From Candidatus Heimdallarchaeota archaeon LC_3 (lineage in GTDB: Archaea; Asgardarchaeota; Heimdallarchaeia; Hodarchaeales; LC-3): a stretch of DNA of 64,000 bases. The first letter of the stretch is position 1. Each line of letters starts with the position of its first letter. This document shows positions 28,841 through 38,362 of this stretch, one piece after another. The position numbers and the translations under genes were made by a program. The notes under the pieces were generated by a model. The model was not told the origin of the DNA and searched no databases. It saw only the letters and a program-made list of their open reading frames with translations. Location of the stretch: the NCBI GenBank assembly GCA_001940645.1, contig MDVS01000020.1, positions 62,001 to 126,000 of the forward strand, in the 5' to 3' direction.

Positions 28841-29770
28841 TTAAGAAATCTTAAATGAAAGAGCTCCCGTATCGCAAACATGTACACAATCTAAACAATT
28901 TATACAAAGTGGATCGCGTAGACGTTCAGGGTGGTCTAACAATCGCACACCCATTGGACAAATGATTTCACAAGCTAAACACTGATTACATAAAGCTATA
29001 TTTCTATTCATACCAATTAGAGAATGTTTTGATATAGGTGACATTACAGCTCCAGTCGGACAAATGTATCGGCAAAAAGCTCTTGGATAAAACATTGGAA
29101 GAATAATTGCGATAAATAATAAGGTTAATTTGACCCAAAAAACAAGAACATCGAAATTACCTAAAATATTAATAAAACCTGCATCCAAAGTTGGATAATT
29201 TCCAGATTGAATCATATAAGGAAAATACGCAAAGAGAGTCGCAGCAGGATCAAAAATGGCTAATGGATCATCTGCTAATGTTCCAAATGATTCTTTAATA
29301 TTAAATAATCCTTCATCTCCTCCGATAAGTTTAGCAAAGCCAATAAAAAAGCTGAAAAATATCATCACTAATGCAAATAATTTTGCTACATCAGACCAGC
29401 TCTCATTAGTTGTTTTAGTTGGATATCGTTTTCTGAATGGAGAGATAAGTGTTAAAATATCTTGAGCAAATCCCATTGGACACACCCATCCACAAAGAGT
29501 CTTTCCCATTAACGAACCTATAATAAAAAAGCTCGCTATTGGAATAAAGGGAAAAACAAGATTGATAGCTTGTACTGTTAAGCTATACAATGCTCCATCC
29601 GAAATAGAGAATGGTGTTGGAGGTTGATTAATAGGTAATACCAGCCATATAGCAGTTATTCCTAAAAAAGCACTATTCAAGAGAATAAAGAAAAAAAGTT
29701 GGACTAAATGACGAATACCGCGATGCGTTGTTAAATAATATTTACTCTTTTCGTATGTTTTAGTAGACAT
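28841..29770 (-). CDS. NapH/MauN-like membrane ferredoxin protein
   Basis: A 309-residue polytopic protein of the NapH/CcoG-like type. About five membrane segments alternate with two conserved CP motifs, CGWVCPMG (about residue 92) and CRYICPTGAV (about 233), and the C-terminus carries two 4Fe-4S motifs, CNQCLACEIICP and CINCLDCVHVCD. The family moves electrons between the quinone pool and redox partners on the outside of the membrane. The extracytoplasmic loop between the CP motifs is longer than in NapH. A 47-residue membrane protein is encoded just upstream on the same strand and is probably its partner. ATG 29770. Confidence 0.85.
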   Translation of the reverse strand: MSTKTYEKSKYYLTTHRGIRHLVQLFFFILLNSAFLGITAIWLVLPINQPPTPFSISDGALYSLTVQAINLVFPFIPIASFFIIGSLMGKTLCGWVCPMGFAQDILTLISPFRKRYPTKTTNESWSDVAKLFALVMIFFSFFIGFAKLIGGDEGLFNIKESFGTLADDPLAIFDPAATLFAYFPYMIQSGNYPTLDAGFINILGNFDVLVFWVKLTLLFIAIILPMFYPRAFCRYICPTGAVMSPISKHSLIGMNRNIALCNQCLACEIICPMGVRLLDHPERLRDPLCINCLDCVHVCDTGALSFKIS

Positions 29771-29802
29771 GAATGTTCCTCTGTTATGAGCTAATCCTTT
29801 TT

Positions 29803-29943
29803 CTAAATGATCGGATAGTTTGCTCCCTTACTCACTTGTTCAATAAATCGTATAACTTCTTCGATATTTCCAAAATGAAGTCCTAATACTAAAAAAAAGA
29901 TTCCAAATACAAAGTATATTGATAATTTAAAAAAAGATTTCAT
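29803..29943 (-). CDS. Single-pass membrane microprotein upstream of the NapH-like gene
   Basis: A 46-residue protein starting MKSFFKLSIYFVFG with one membrane segment (about residues 6-22) and a short amphipathic tail. The frame is open to 30003, but ATG 29943 follows a GGTG ribosome-site match and gives a clean membrane protein. It ends 32 bases before the NapH-like gene and is probably co-transcribed. It may be a small subunit of that redox protein. Confidence 0.55.
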   Translation of the reverse strand: MKSFFKLSIYFVFGIFFLVLGLHFGNIEEVIRFIEQVSKGANYPII

Positions 29944-30229
29944 ATAAACACCAATTCTATAATAACAATAATAGTTTTTATATTTATAAGTTGCGTGAAG
30001 CAATTATTAATTTTATTTTATTAAATAAAACTTAATTATTTTAAAATAACAATACAGAACGTTAATTTAGTCCTTAAAACACAATTTAATATAATTTTGA
30101 TTAATCAATAAAGCAGCAATCTGACTGCTTGAAAGAATTATAATTGTCATCTATACAAATTAAATATTCTTTGTTGTTTTGTTACAACTTTAACCTTCAT
30201 TCTTGTTAAAATTTTCTAATAGAATAAGT

Positions 30230-31471
30230 TTAATACCATTTTCTACTGATGGAATAACTTTTATAAATCATTTTTAATAATTTTTTCTTCTTTCGAAGGT
30301 TTCTGTCTAATTGTATTTTTAATCTAAACTTTAGTTTTTGTAATACGGAAACATAAGATAAATCGGTGAAATGAAGGAGATTCATTAGGGATTCTAATTC
30401 TTTAAGATTCAATTTGTAGAATTCTCTCCCTGCATTGTTATTTAATTCTGAAATAAAAGATAATTCAGATAATCTTTTTAGATATTCACTTTTAACTTTA
30501 TTGAGATCAAATTTTTGACTATGTGTAATTGAATCAAAAAATGCATCAGTAAAAGCTAATCCTGTTTGCAACTCTCCTGAAAAATATCCAAAAGTTATTG
30601 GATGTGCGATTGAAAGAGAAGAACCTACACAAAACATATCATTCGAATAAATTGGTTGATTTTGGTTAAGAATTTGAATAGAATATTTTTTTTTGTTTTT
30701 AATATCATTTTCAATATTGTAACCATAAACTGAATCCATAATTTGAATCAGTTCACGATCAATAACATCATCTGAGTTGTTTTTACCAATGAAATTTATT
30801 ACTGAACCACTTTTAGAAGGCAAAATAAATACATATGCTGAAGGAAAAATGTTATGAGAGAAAAAAACGTCTAAACCATCTGTTAATATTTTAGGAATGA
30901 AAATTGTTTGATGAATATAAGCTTGATTATTTTTTGGCGATGTTGTGATAATATTACACATTCTGCTTTTGATTACTATATTTTGGCCAGAATCAGTAAC
31001 TATGGAAACTCTATTTTGATCCTTAGAAGAAAGGATATTATAAGACGATATTTTTTGGATTTCCACATTCATTTTAGTAGAAATTGTTGTTAAATAGTTT
31101 ATAAAATTCTTAATATTGACACAGACTAATTCACGTTTGTCAAAAAAAATTTTTGGATTAACAGGATTAGAGTTCATTTCTGAATCAGTTGGTTGGGATT
31201 TTGCAATTTGAAAACGAGATATTTCAAATACCCTCTCTATGTAATTATTTTTGGTTTTCATTGAAATAAATTCACTATTATTATTATCGTAGGGAATATT
31301 CATTGCTTTTAGAGAAGATAACGGACTAACAATATAATCTGGATAATTATTAAAATTGTCATTATTTAGTATCAATACCTTGTATCCTTGATTAGATAAG
31401 TTTATTGAAGTCATAAGTCCAGCTGGAGTTTTTCCGATTATTATAATGTCATATTCGTCAGAAATAGGCAA
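30230..31471 (-). CDS. FAD-dependent oxidoreductase, geranylgeranyl-reductase-like
   Basis: A 413-residue flavoprotein. The N-terminal dinucleotide-binding motif is YDIIIIGKTPAGLMTSINL, where GKTPAG replaces the usual GxGPAG. A second FAD segment near residues 285-315 reads FCVGSSLSIAHPITFGYFSGE, the counterpart of the GDAAG-x-x-x-P-x-x-x-G-I motif of geranylgeranyl reductases and p-hydroxybenzoate hydroxylase relatives. Archaeal relatives saturate the isoprenoid chains of membrane lipids. The altered glycine motif and low overall match make the substrate uncertain. The start is TTG 31471 without a clear ribosome site. Confidence 0.65.
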   Translation of the reverse strand: MPISDEYDIIIIGKTPAGLMTSINLSNQGYKVLILNNDNFNNYPDYIVSPLSSLKAMNIPYDNNNSEFISMKTKNNYIERVFEISRFQIAKSQPTDSEMNSNPVNPKIFFDKRELVCVNIKNFINYLTTISTKMNVEIQKISSYNILSSKDQNRVSIVTDSGQNIVIKSRMCNIITTSPKNNQAYIHQTIFIPKILTDGLDVFFSHNIFPSAYVFILPSKSGSVINFIGKNNSDDVIDRELIQIMDSVYGYNIENDIKNKKKYSIQILNQNQPIYSNDMFCVGSSLSIAHPITFGYFSGELQTGLAFTDAFFDSITHSQKFDLNKVKSEYLKRLSELSFISELNNNAGREFYKLNLKELESLMNLLHFTDLSYVSVLQKLKFRLKIQLDRNLRKKKKLLKMIYKSYSISRKWY

Positions 31472-31659
31472 ATAAAATCAAAATCCTATTGCATAATAGA
31501 AATTAATAATTGTAGAATCGTTTTTTCTGAATAAAAGTCATAGAAAACATTACACTCTCATTTCTTCCGCTAAATGACAATTAATAAATGATATGAATTT
31601 ATTTGTATCAAGTAACAGATATTATAAAATAATTTAAAACTATTATTAAGGAATTAGCT

Positions 31660-32559
31660 ATGGCGTTTTGTACAAATTGTGGCAAAAAAATACGGGAAAA
31701 TTCGAATTTCTGCACCCAATGCGGCACTAAAGTTAGAAAATCTAGTCAATCATCCTATAGAAGTAGGAAACCTTACAAACAGCCTCAAAATGAACAAAAA
31801 ATAAGTAAACCCCCATCTTATAAAACACCAATTGTTTTTCAAACTAAACAACCATCTTCCAGCAATATTTCGAACCGAAAATCTGATCCAGAACCTATTA
31901 ATGATGAAATAGCATTAAACGAGACTATAGATGAACCCCAAGAATCTCTGGATAATAAAATATCTACAAATAGGGATTTACAATCTGGTTCGTCTTCTGA
32001 ATCTCAACTCGAAAGTAATGATGAAAATGATGTTGATACTTCAGAAAGTCAAGTTATCGAATCTAAAATAGAGGATTCAAAAGAAAATTTATTGAAAGAA
32101 GAATTAAAAGAAAATTTGATGCGAATTAAATATAGCTTTAAAAATTTAGACGAATCGGAACCAGATCTTTTCAAAGCAACTTTTTTGGCTGGATCAATTA
32201 AAAATCTCATATGGAATTTTCAAAAAGGGTTTGAGTTGAATGCTACCTTACCAGAAAATGTGAATCAAAAAATTATTTTTTCTATAGAATTGAAAGAAAA
32301 TCGTCCTCCATATGATTGGAAGAATCCGTATAATAACGTAATTTTCGATAATGAAATTGACGATGAAAGGATCTTAAAAAAGATTAAACGAGAGGGGCGA
32401 GTGATCGAAAAACTTTCTAGAATTAAAGGAACAGTTAAAACGAAAGTTAATGGTAATAACATAATTATCAATGTTGATTCTATTTATCCTAACAATATCA
32501 GACCAGCCCTAGATGCTATCAAAGAAATAGCTTGGTTAATGGATATTACTTTAAAATAG
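31660..32559 (+). CDS. N-terminal zinc-ribbon protein with disordered linker
   Basis: A 299-residue protein. A zinc ribbon at residues 4-21 (CTNCGKKIRENSNFCTQC) is followed by about 120 residues of disordered, Ser/Glu/Asp-rich linker, then a compact C-terminal domain of about 150 residues (from about 148) with no recognised family. The C-terminal domain ends in two strands and a helix (TKVNGNNIIINVDS, then PALDAIKEIAWL). ATG 31660 is preceded by AAGGAA. The Gar1-like gene begins 26 bases downstream on the same strand. Confidence 0.65.
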   Translation: MAFCTNCGKKIRENSNFCTQCGTKVRKSSQSSYRSRKPYKQPQNEQKISKPPSYKTPIVFQTKQPSSSNISNRKSDPEPINDEIALNETIDEPQESLDNKISTNRDLQSGSSSESQLESNDENDVDTSESQVIESKIEDSKENLLKEELKENLMRIKYSFKNLDESEPDLFKATFLAGSIKNLIWNFQKGFELNATLPENVNQKIIFSIELKENRPPYDWKNPYNNVIFDNEIDDERILKKIKREGRVIEKLSRIKGTVKTKVNGNNIIINVDSIYPNNIRPALDAIKEIAWLMDITLK

Positions 32560-32585
32560 CAAGTTATTTAGGAAATTGAATAAGA

Positions 32586-32945
32586 ATGTCACTTGTTAAA
32601 GAACTAGGAAATATTTCAATTAAAGCTCAGGATAAGTTATTAGTTGAGCATGATCCTCATAATATTCCTCCATTAGGAGTGAAAGTTGGCTTTTACAAAG
32701 ATGTAAGCAATTTGAATTCAAAAGAAGAAAGATCATCTTTACCAACTGATAAGAATACTAAAATAACATTTATAGGAAAGATTATTGATATTATAGGACC
32801 TGTAAAAAAACCCTGGATCGTTGTTAAGGTAAGTGATAAAGATGAAATCGCTTCTTACTCAGAAGGTGAAATTCTCTTCTATTTAAAGGAATCTAAGAAA
32901 AAAGGTTTTAAAAAAAAACCAAGAAATTATCGAAAAAATAGGTAG
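32586..32945 (+). CDS. Gar1-like H/ACA RNP protein
   Basis: A 119-residue protein. The segment GKIIDIIGPVKKPWIVVKV (about residues 63-81) is the hallmark of Gar1, where the family reads G-x-V-x-D-x-x-GPV-x-x-P-Y-x-x-V. GEILFYL and a Lys/Arg-rich tail follow. Gar1 binds the pseudouridine synthase Cbf5 in box H/ACA guide-RNA particles that modify rRNA. The N-terminal part has an inserted region (about residues 20-58) relative to compact archaeal Gar1, and Trp replaces the usual Tyr after GPV-x-x-P. It converges with dnaG, one base between the stops. ATG 32586. Confidence 0.72.
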   Translation: MSLVKELGNISIKAQDKLLVEHDPHNIPPLGVKVGFYKDVSNLNSKEERSSLPTDKNTKITFIGKIIDIIGPVKKPWIVVKVSDKDEIASYSEGEILFYLKESKKKGFKKKPRNYRKNR

Positions 32946-32946
32946 T

Positions 32947-34290
32947 TCACTTAGCAAATTCATATATTTTTAATGAATCATGTACTTTTACCATTTCGGC
33001 AACTCTAGCTCCAGCTACATATTCTAAACCTTTTTCATTAGATAAATCTATTAATCGTTGAGTAACTATTCCATCAAAAACAATACCAACAATTTTTTGT
33101 TTGTCATCAGGTTTTATACTTGAAAGTTCTCCTCGTAAATCTTTAACTGCTGTCTTTTTTGCAATTTCATTTTTACCTGTAACAAATATTGCTTCGAATG
33201 ATCCTAATGCTTCTGTTAGTTTGGAAATCTCTGGAGGTAGTTCTGAAACACTTTTATTTTCCAAAGAATCATCAGATCCAACCTCAATAATGTCAACATC
33301 TGTATTATCAGCAAACTCTTTTGCGATTGATCCATCATCAATATCTCCAACCAATATTTCCTCTTCCTTTGGTTTGGATTTATCTCTTATTTTACGACCT
33401 TTATCCTTTTCTTTTCCTTTACTTTTTTCCGTTACAGTTATCTCTAAATCTCTTAGAACCTGTTCGATTGGAATTTTGTTTCGTAAAGCTTTCAAAACTT
33501 CTTTTCCTGAAAGTTCTTCAACTTCACGACCTTGTGGAGCTCTTGCAACAAAATCTATCTCAGTTAATTCAATTAATTCTTTTAAAATTAGATCTCCTCC
33601 TCGATCTCCATCGAGAAAAACAAGAGTTCTCTTTCTATGTGTTAATGGGATGATAGATTTTGGAACATTTGTGCCCTCTACAGCAACTGAATTTCTAAAT
33701 CCGTATTTTAAAAGGTTCAAAACATCTGCTCGTCCTTCCAGTAGAATCACAGTATCAGAATCATTAACTCCTGGACCCGCAGGCAAATTTTCGGGACCCC
33801 ATTTTGAAATAGCAGAGATTCTAGCTTGTTTTATAACTTCTTCAACAAGATTCTGTGAATCTGGAGCGACTGAGGTTTCCCAACTTTGTAAAATTTGAGT
33901 TGCTCTTGTAATTATTTGATTTCTTTTAGTTGATCTAACATCTTCTATTTTTTGAAGTTGAATCTTTGCTAAACATGGTCCTACGCGATCCACGGTCTCA
34001 AGACTAGCTGCAAGAATGGACGTCTCAATCCGGTCTAAACTCGATGGGATAACTACAATACCAACGGTTTTTCTTTGTTGTTTATTGTATTGAAGTTTTA
34101 CTAATATCCTTCCAATTCTAGAAGTTTTTTGAAGCTCTCGAAGGTCCATACTATCGCCTAATAAACCTTCAGTTTGTCCAAAGATCGCACCGATAATATC
34201 TGACTTCTCAGCGGTACCGGCTATAACAAATTTAATATGTATTAAATATTTCACAGTTGATAATTCAATAGAAGAATCGTCATTTTCCAT
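32947..34290 (-). CDS. dnaG: Archaeal DnaG primase-like protein
   Basis: A Toprim-domain protein of archaeal DnaG type. The N-terminal helical domain carries GAIFGQTEGLLGDSMDLREL and SRIGRILVKL, typical of archaeal DnaG. The Toprim core has VILLEGRADVLNLLKYG, whose Glu is a metal ligand, VFLDGDRGGD with the DxD pair, and APQGREVEELSGKEVLKAL. A charged linker with KSKGKEKDKGRKIRDKSKP and a C-terminal domain follow. Archaeal DnaG has been linked both to RNA priming and to the exosome. ATG 34290 is chosen because it has a perfect GGAGGA ribosome site 7 bases upstream (34298-34303), better than TTG 34305, which overlaps that site. Confidence 0.93.
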   Translation of the reverse strand: MENDDSSIELSTVKYLIHIKFVIAGTAEKSDIIGAIFGQTEGLLGDSMDLRELQKTSRIGRILVKLQYNKQQRKTVGIVVIPSSLDRIETSILAASLETVDRVGPCLAKIQLQKIEDVRSTKRNQIITRATQILQSWETSVAPDSQNLVEEVIKQARISAISKWGPENLPAGPGVNDSDTVILLEGRADVLNLLKYGFRNSVAVEGTNVPKSIIPLTHRKRTLVFLDGDRGGDLILKELIELTEIDFVARAPQGREVEELSGKEVLKALRNKIPIEQVLRDLEITVTEKSKGKEKDKGRKIRDKSKPKEEEILVGDIDDGSIAKEFADNTDVDIIEVGSDDSLENKSVSELPPEISKLTEALGSFEAIFVTGKNEIAKKTAVKDLRGELSSIKPDDKQKIVGIVFDGIVTQRLIDLSNEKGLEYVAGARVAEMVKVHDSLKIYEFAK

Positions 34291-34616
34291 TTTATAATCC
34301 TCCAAATTCTTATAAATAAATTATATAAATAATTCAAAGAAGTAAATTATGATAAGTAAAAATCATTAATTGTCAATAATAATTGATTTAATGAGGAATT
34401 TTTATTGTGGTTTAAATTCTTTAAGAAATAACACTTTATCGAAAAGAAATCTAAGAGTAAGAATCAATATTGATAAATTAATGAAGAGATAGTAAGTATA
34501 TCCTTATTCTTCAAATAATTGAAAAATAAATAATTATTTTCAACTTAAATTCAATTCGGATATAGGATTTTTACCATTAGGATGAATTATTTTCATAGAT
34601 TCTATGATTAGCTAAG
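34291..34616. other. Intergenic region without a recognised gene
   Basis: Apart from the dnaG ribosome site at its left edge, this 326-base AT-rich stretch shows no reading frame worth calling, no tRNA-like element and no clear repeat. It presumably holds the dnaG promoter, since dnaG reads leftward from it, and the end of the gene at 34617-35207. Confidence 0.5.
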
Positions 34617-35207
34617 TTACAAACCTATTATTCCTAAAATACTGGTGCCAAAGAAAAGCAAAATCCCTTGAATGATTGCTAGAACACCAATGCCTAAGAC
34701 TAAAGGTGGAGAAGTGAGTATATCGCCTAATAAAGTATAAATGTCTTCTATAAATTTTAAACTCATATAAAAGACGAATAAAAATACTAGCATTGCTACA
34801 ATCAAAATTTCATTTACAGAAGAAGGAGCTAAAAACCATATCAATATCATGGACAGAACTCCAATAGTAAGTGTTAGTATTGCAGCCCATCTATAATCTT
34901 TTATAGGTCGTAAACAAAGCGTTACTCCTAAAACAAGACCTAAGACCGTTACATCCCATCCTACTTCCTTTCCTGTAGAAACTGTTTGTGAATCTATATG
35001 GGGCAAAACAAGATTAGAAGCAGCATTTATTAAGACAAGAATTCCAATGACGAATCCAAAATAAGCTATATATTTTACCCATTCCTGCAAATCCTCGGAA
35101 ATAACTCCAGACACGCGTTCAATAAAATAAAGAGAAGAAAATATTCCCCCGATTATTAGAAAAAGAAATGATAATGAAGAAATTAACTCCAAAATAGTAG
35201 TTATCAA
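34617..35207 (-). CDS. Six-TM membrane protein (uncharacterised)
   Basis: A 196-residue hydrophobic protein with six probable membrane segments, at about residues 4-26, 45-68, 85-102, 108-126, 130-150 and 170-192. The loops are short, and the one between segments 4 and 5 carries the only proline-rich turn. No motif of a known transporter or channel is seen. The frame opens with TTG 35207, and no in-frame ATG fits better. It stands alone between dnaG and the site-2 protease on the same strand. Confidence 0.6.
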   Translation of the reverse strand: MITTILELISSLSFLFLIIGGIFSSLYFIERVSGVISEDLQEWVKYIAYFGFVIGILVLINAASNLVLPHIDSQTVSTGKEVGWDVTVLGLVLGVTLCLRPIKDYRWAAILTLTIGVLSMILIWFLAPSSVNEILIVAMLVFLFVFYMSLKFIEDIYTLLGDILTSPPLVLGIGVLAIIQGILLFFGTSILGIIGL

Positions 35208-35385
35208 TTAAATCAACCTAAATCAAAGATAAATATATGATTATACTAATAGTGTTGGATTTTTAAAAGTATTCGATAGCTGTATAAAAAATTAGAAAAA
35301 CAAATCTTACTGGTGATTTTAAGAGTTTTTTATCGGATTCATGGATAAATAAAATGAATAAAGGTATGCTTTCGGCTTATTCCAT

Positions 35386-36636
35386 TTAAAGTGGTGTAAA
35401 TCCGCTTATAAAAATAGAAAATATCATGTTACCGATAAATATAACAAAAGTTATTATCCTGATCCATTTAATTGTGAAATTTGCTTTATTTTCTGATAAT
35501 TTTGACCTAACAAAAGCTGATATAAATTTATCTCCATCAAGGGGTGGAAAAGGTAAGAGATTAACCAGTGCAAGAATTAATGACAAACTCAATGTGAAAA
35601 ATATTGTATTATATATGTAATAAGGCCATAATGGATCAAAAAATGAAATCTTTGGTGCTTTATAATCCCAAGAAAGAACACCAATAAATCCACGTATTGA
35701 TGTGGAATTTTCACCAGTAACAGATGTCGTTGTTAAATTTATAACATTTTCTTTGTTCAATACTTTTAAAGAAATGTTTTCACCAGCATACGTCGAAAGT
35801 GAAAATAGAGAGAAATCTAATTGACTGTTAATCTTCTCTGAAGTACCATTAGAAAAAATTGCCTCAGTTATTATCCATCCTGGTGTTATTCCAACCTCGC
35901 CTGCTGGACATCTAGCCAATTCAGAATTTGGACAAACATCAATAATTAGAGCTCCAGAAGCCTGAGTATGATAAAAGGGACTTAAACCAGAGAAAAAAAT
36001 TGGAGTGATTAGAAGAGGAAGTAATAATATCACTAAAAGTAAGTTGAAAAAAGCCCCAGCTGCAAATATGCGCATCTGTTTCCTAGAACTAGCTTTTTTC
36101 ACACTCTTTTCATCAGGCTCGACAAAAGCACCAAAGAAAACGAAAAAGAATAGTAATCCTGTGTTTTTCACTTTAACGTTTTCAGCCCTTGCCGCTATGC
36201 CGTGTGCTAATTCGTGCAGCGCAGCAGCAATCATTATAGCTACAAAGAAATAAGGTAAAGTTTTGAATGATATTGAAATTCCTGGTATAGCTGGAACCAA
36301 GGGAATGGGGTCTGGTAATTCCGAGATCGGATTTGAAATTATATTAGTGTCTACAAGTAAAATTTGAAAATAATTTATTATATTAATTCCAAACATTAAA
36401 AGTGCAGCAATTAAAATTCCAAGGCAAACTAACAACCCTACATCGAAAAGATAAGACCAAAACCTTCGTGAGATTCCTGCAATTCTGTCAATTAAATTAT
36501 TAAATTTACTGGTTCTAAACATTGCATAAAAGAGACCAATTTCCGGATTTCTTAGCTTAACCCATCTATTCTCCGTTATAAATAATAAAAAGAACCAACA
36601 AATACCGACAAGAAGAAGGAATGTAATAGCATCCAT
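35386..36636 (-). CDS. Site-2 protease family (M50) intramembrane metalloprotease
   Basis: A 416-residue intramembrane zinc protease. The HExxH motif is HELAH (residues 141-145) within a membrane segment, and the third zinc ligand is in NLLPFPPLDGDKF near residue 365. Additional membrane segments lie at the N-terminus (about 4-20 and 66-90), around 190-215 and at the C-terminus. A PDZ-like extracytoplasmic domain (about 220-325), with two cysteines (CPNSELARC) that could form a disulfide, is inserted between the active-site segments. The family cuts membrane-bound regulators or signal peptides. ATG 36636. Confidence 0.9.
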   Translation of the reverse strand: MDAITFLLLVGICWFFLLFITENRWVKLRNPEIGLFYAMFRTSKFNNLIDRIAGISRRFWSYLFDVGLLVCLGILIAALLMFGINIINYFQILLVDTNIISNPISELPDPIPLVPAIPGISISFKTLPYFFVAIMIAAALHELAHGIAARAENVKVKNTGLLFFFVFFGAFVEPDEKSVKKASSRKQMRIFAAGAFFNLLLVILLLPLLITPIFFSGLSPFYHTQASGALIIDVCPNSELARCPAGEVGITPGWIITEAIFSNGTSEKINSQLDFSLFSLSTYAGENISLKVLNKENVINLTTTSVTGENSTSIRGFIGVLSWDYKAPKISFFDPLWPYYIYNTIFFTLSLSLILALVNLLPFPPLDGDKFISAFVRSKLSENKANFTIKWIRIITFVIFIGNMIFSIFISGFTPL

Positions 36637-36818
36637 AAATTAGTTACCAAAAATAAATTTATTCTTGTTATTGAAAATTTTACTATAATAAAATAAGTTA
36701 ACAAACGAACATAAAGTTCTACAAGATAGAGCATAACCAGTTTAATGAGTATTAATTCTAATAACATCACTATTTAACAATTTAAATAAGAATTCAGCAA
36801 TTAATATATTTAGAATCT

Positions 36819-37565
36819 TTACCAAAATAGTGCATCTTCTCTTTTTCTATTTAATCTAGTTGCTGATGATTGTGATGAGGATGTATAATTAGTAAAACCA
36901 CGAATAATAACAACTGGTATTCCTTCATTTGATTGTCCCATTATCAAACCAGCAGTGCAAGCCAATTCATCAGCAACTGCTACAATAGAGTGTTGGAGCT
37001 TGTAACCAAATAAATCTCTTTTGAAAGAACAATCAACGTAAGGATCCAAACCAGCTATGCCAATAGCTATGTTAGTTGTTCCAATTCGAAATGGCCTGCC
37101 AAAAGTATCTGAAATAATGATGTTAATATTGTTTAATCCATTTATTTCTTCAAATCTTTTTTTAATTTTTCGTGCTGACTTATCTGGATCTTTGGGTAAT
37201 GTTAATACATGACCTGGACGCGCATTACTTCTATCAACACCTGAATTAGCACAAATAAACCCGTGATGGGTTTCAGTTATCAATAACGATTCACTCATTC
37301 GAACAATTGATTTTGCCTCTTGCAGCACAATTTCCACAATTCTTGGATCTTTTTCAGCAGAATTAGCAAAATTCACAGCAAACATAGATGGTTGAACTTT
37401 TTCGTATTCTATTTCACAATTCTCAACTCTACTGACAATAGTATGAGCAATAACTAAAATATCATTATTTTTTAAGTTATCTGCATATTTTTCAGAGATG
37501 ATTTGAGCTATATCGTCATTAGGCTGAAATATCGGTAAATCAGGAATTGGAATTATTTGTAACAC
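36819..37565 (-). CDS. cofE: Coenzyme F420-0:L-glutamate ligase
   Basis: A 248-residue enzyme that adds gamma-linked glutamates to F420-0 using GTP. It keeps the canonical archaeal CofE features: IPIPDLPIFQPNDD at the N-terminus, ILVIAHTIVSRVE, ICANSGVDRSNARPG, IIISDTFGRPFRIGTTN, DLFGYKLQ, and VADELACTAGLIMGQSNEGIPV split by the family's usual turn. Its length is the usual one. It is the more typical of two CofE homologues in the window, so F420 is the likelier substrate here. The start is GTG 37565. Confidence 0.92.
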   Translation of the reverse strand: MLQIIPIPDLPIFQPNDDIAQIISEKYADNLKNNDILVIAHTIVSRVENCEIEYEKVQPSMFAVNFANSAEKDPRIVEIVLQEAKSIVRMSESLLITETHHGFICANSGVDRSNARPGHVLTLPKDPDKSARKIKKRFEEINGLNNINIIISDTFGRPFRIGTTNIAIGIAGLDPYVDCSFKRDLFGYKLQHSIVAVADELACTAGLIMGQSNEGIPVVIIRGFTNYTSSSQSSATRLNRKREDALFW

Positions 37566-37724
37566 TCAAAATCTTCTCCAGTATCATTTGTATAACTGTT
37601 TCAATACCAACTTGTGGTTACCTTTCTTGGATTAATAGTATAAGTTTTAGTTAATTTAATAGAATTATCAGTTATTCATTATAATTAATAAGATTATAAA
37701 CTAAATAAAAAATGGATAAAAATA

Positions 37725-38348
37725 ATGAGTGTTTTAATCGCTATAGAAGGCATAGATGGATCTGGTGGATCTACTCATTCAAAATTATTGGCTGAATGGT
37801 TAAATAAGAAATTTCCAGAGAATTCTAATAAAATTTTACATTCTCGTGAACCATCCGATTTGCCTATAGGTAATTTAATGCGAGATTATTTGAAAAAACC
37901 CCAAGTTCATCCAACTGTCGATGCTTTATTATATGCAGCGGATCGTGCTGAGCATTATTACTCCATTATCAAACCAGCAATGGATTCAGGAAAAATTGTT
38001 ATATCTGATAGACATAAATTATCAAGCTTGGTTTATCAAACTGTTCAAGGATTGGATAGTAAATGGGTTCGAAGAATCAATTCGGCCGTTCCAGATCCGG
38101 ATTTAAACATTATTCTTGATGTTGATCCAAAAGTGTCGTTAGAAAGAAAATTAAAAGCTAATAATTCATCTATGGATAAATTTGAAACTCTTACCATATT
38201 AAACAAAGCAAGAGCAAAATACCTAGAATTAGCTTCCCGTTATAGTAATATCATAACTGTTTCCTCATTGGATACAGTAGAAGAAACACAAGAAGAGATC
38301 AGGAGAGTAGTTGAAGTCTTTTTAAAGAAAAAAGACATTTTGAAATAA
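37725..38348 (+). CDS. tmk: Thymidylate kinase
   Basis: Phosphorylates dTMP to dTDP. The P-loop is IEGIDGSGGSTHS (about residues 7-19), with GG where the consensus has GK, an unusual P-loop since Lys is normally the phosphate-binding residue. Other motifs are SREPSDLPIG, ADRAEHY and ISDRHKLSSLVYQ (the DR[YH] element), then DPDLNIILDVDP. Length is normal. It would act downstream of the ThyX at 59692-61236. ATG 37725. Confidence 0.9.
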   Translation: MSVLIAIEGIDGSGGSTHSKLLAEWLNKKFPENSNKILHSREPSDLPIGNLMRDYLKKPQVHPTVDALLYAADRAEHYYSIIKPAMDSGKIVISDRHKLSSLVYQTVQGLDSKWVRRINSAVPDPDLNIILDVDPKVSLERKLKANNSSMDKFETLTILNKARAKYLELASRYSNIITVSSLDTVEETQEEIRRVVEVFLKKKDILK

Positions 38349-38362
38349 TTAATAAGAAACTT

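Noticed and set aside
33101..33898. 265-codon Ser-rich frame on the plus strand inside dnaG
   Set aside because: It is entirely opposite the DnaG catalytic region and has the composition of an antisense frame; no motif or ribosome site.
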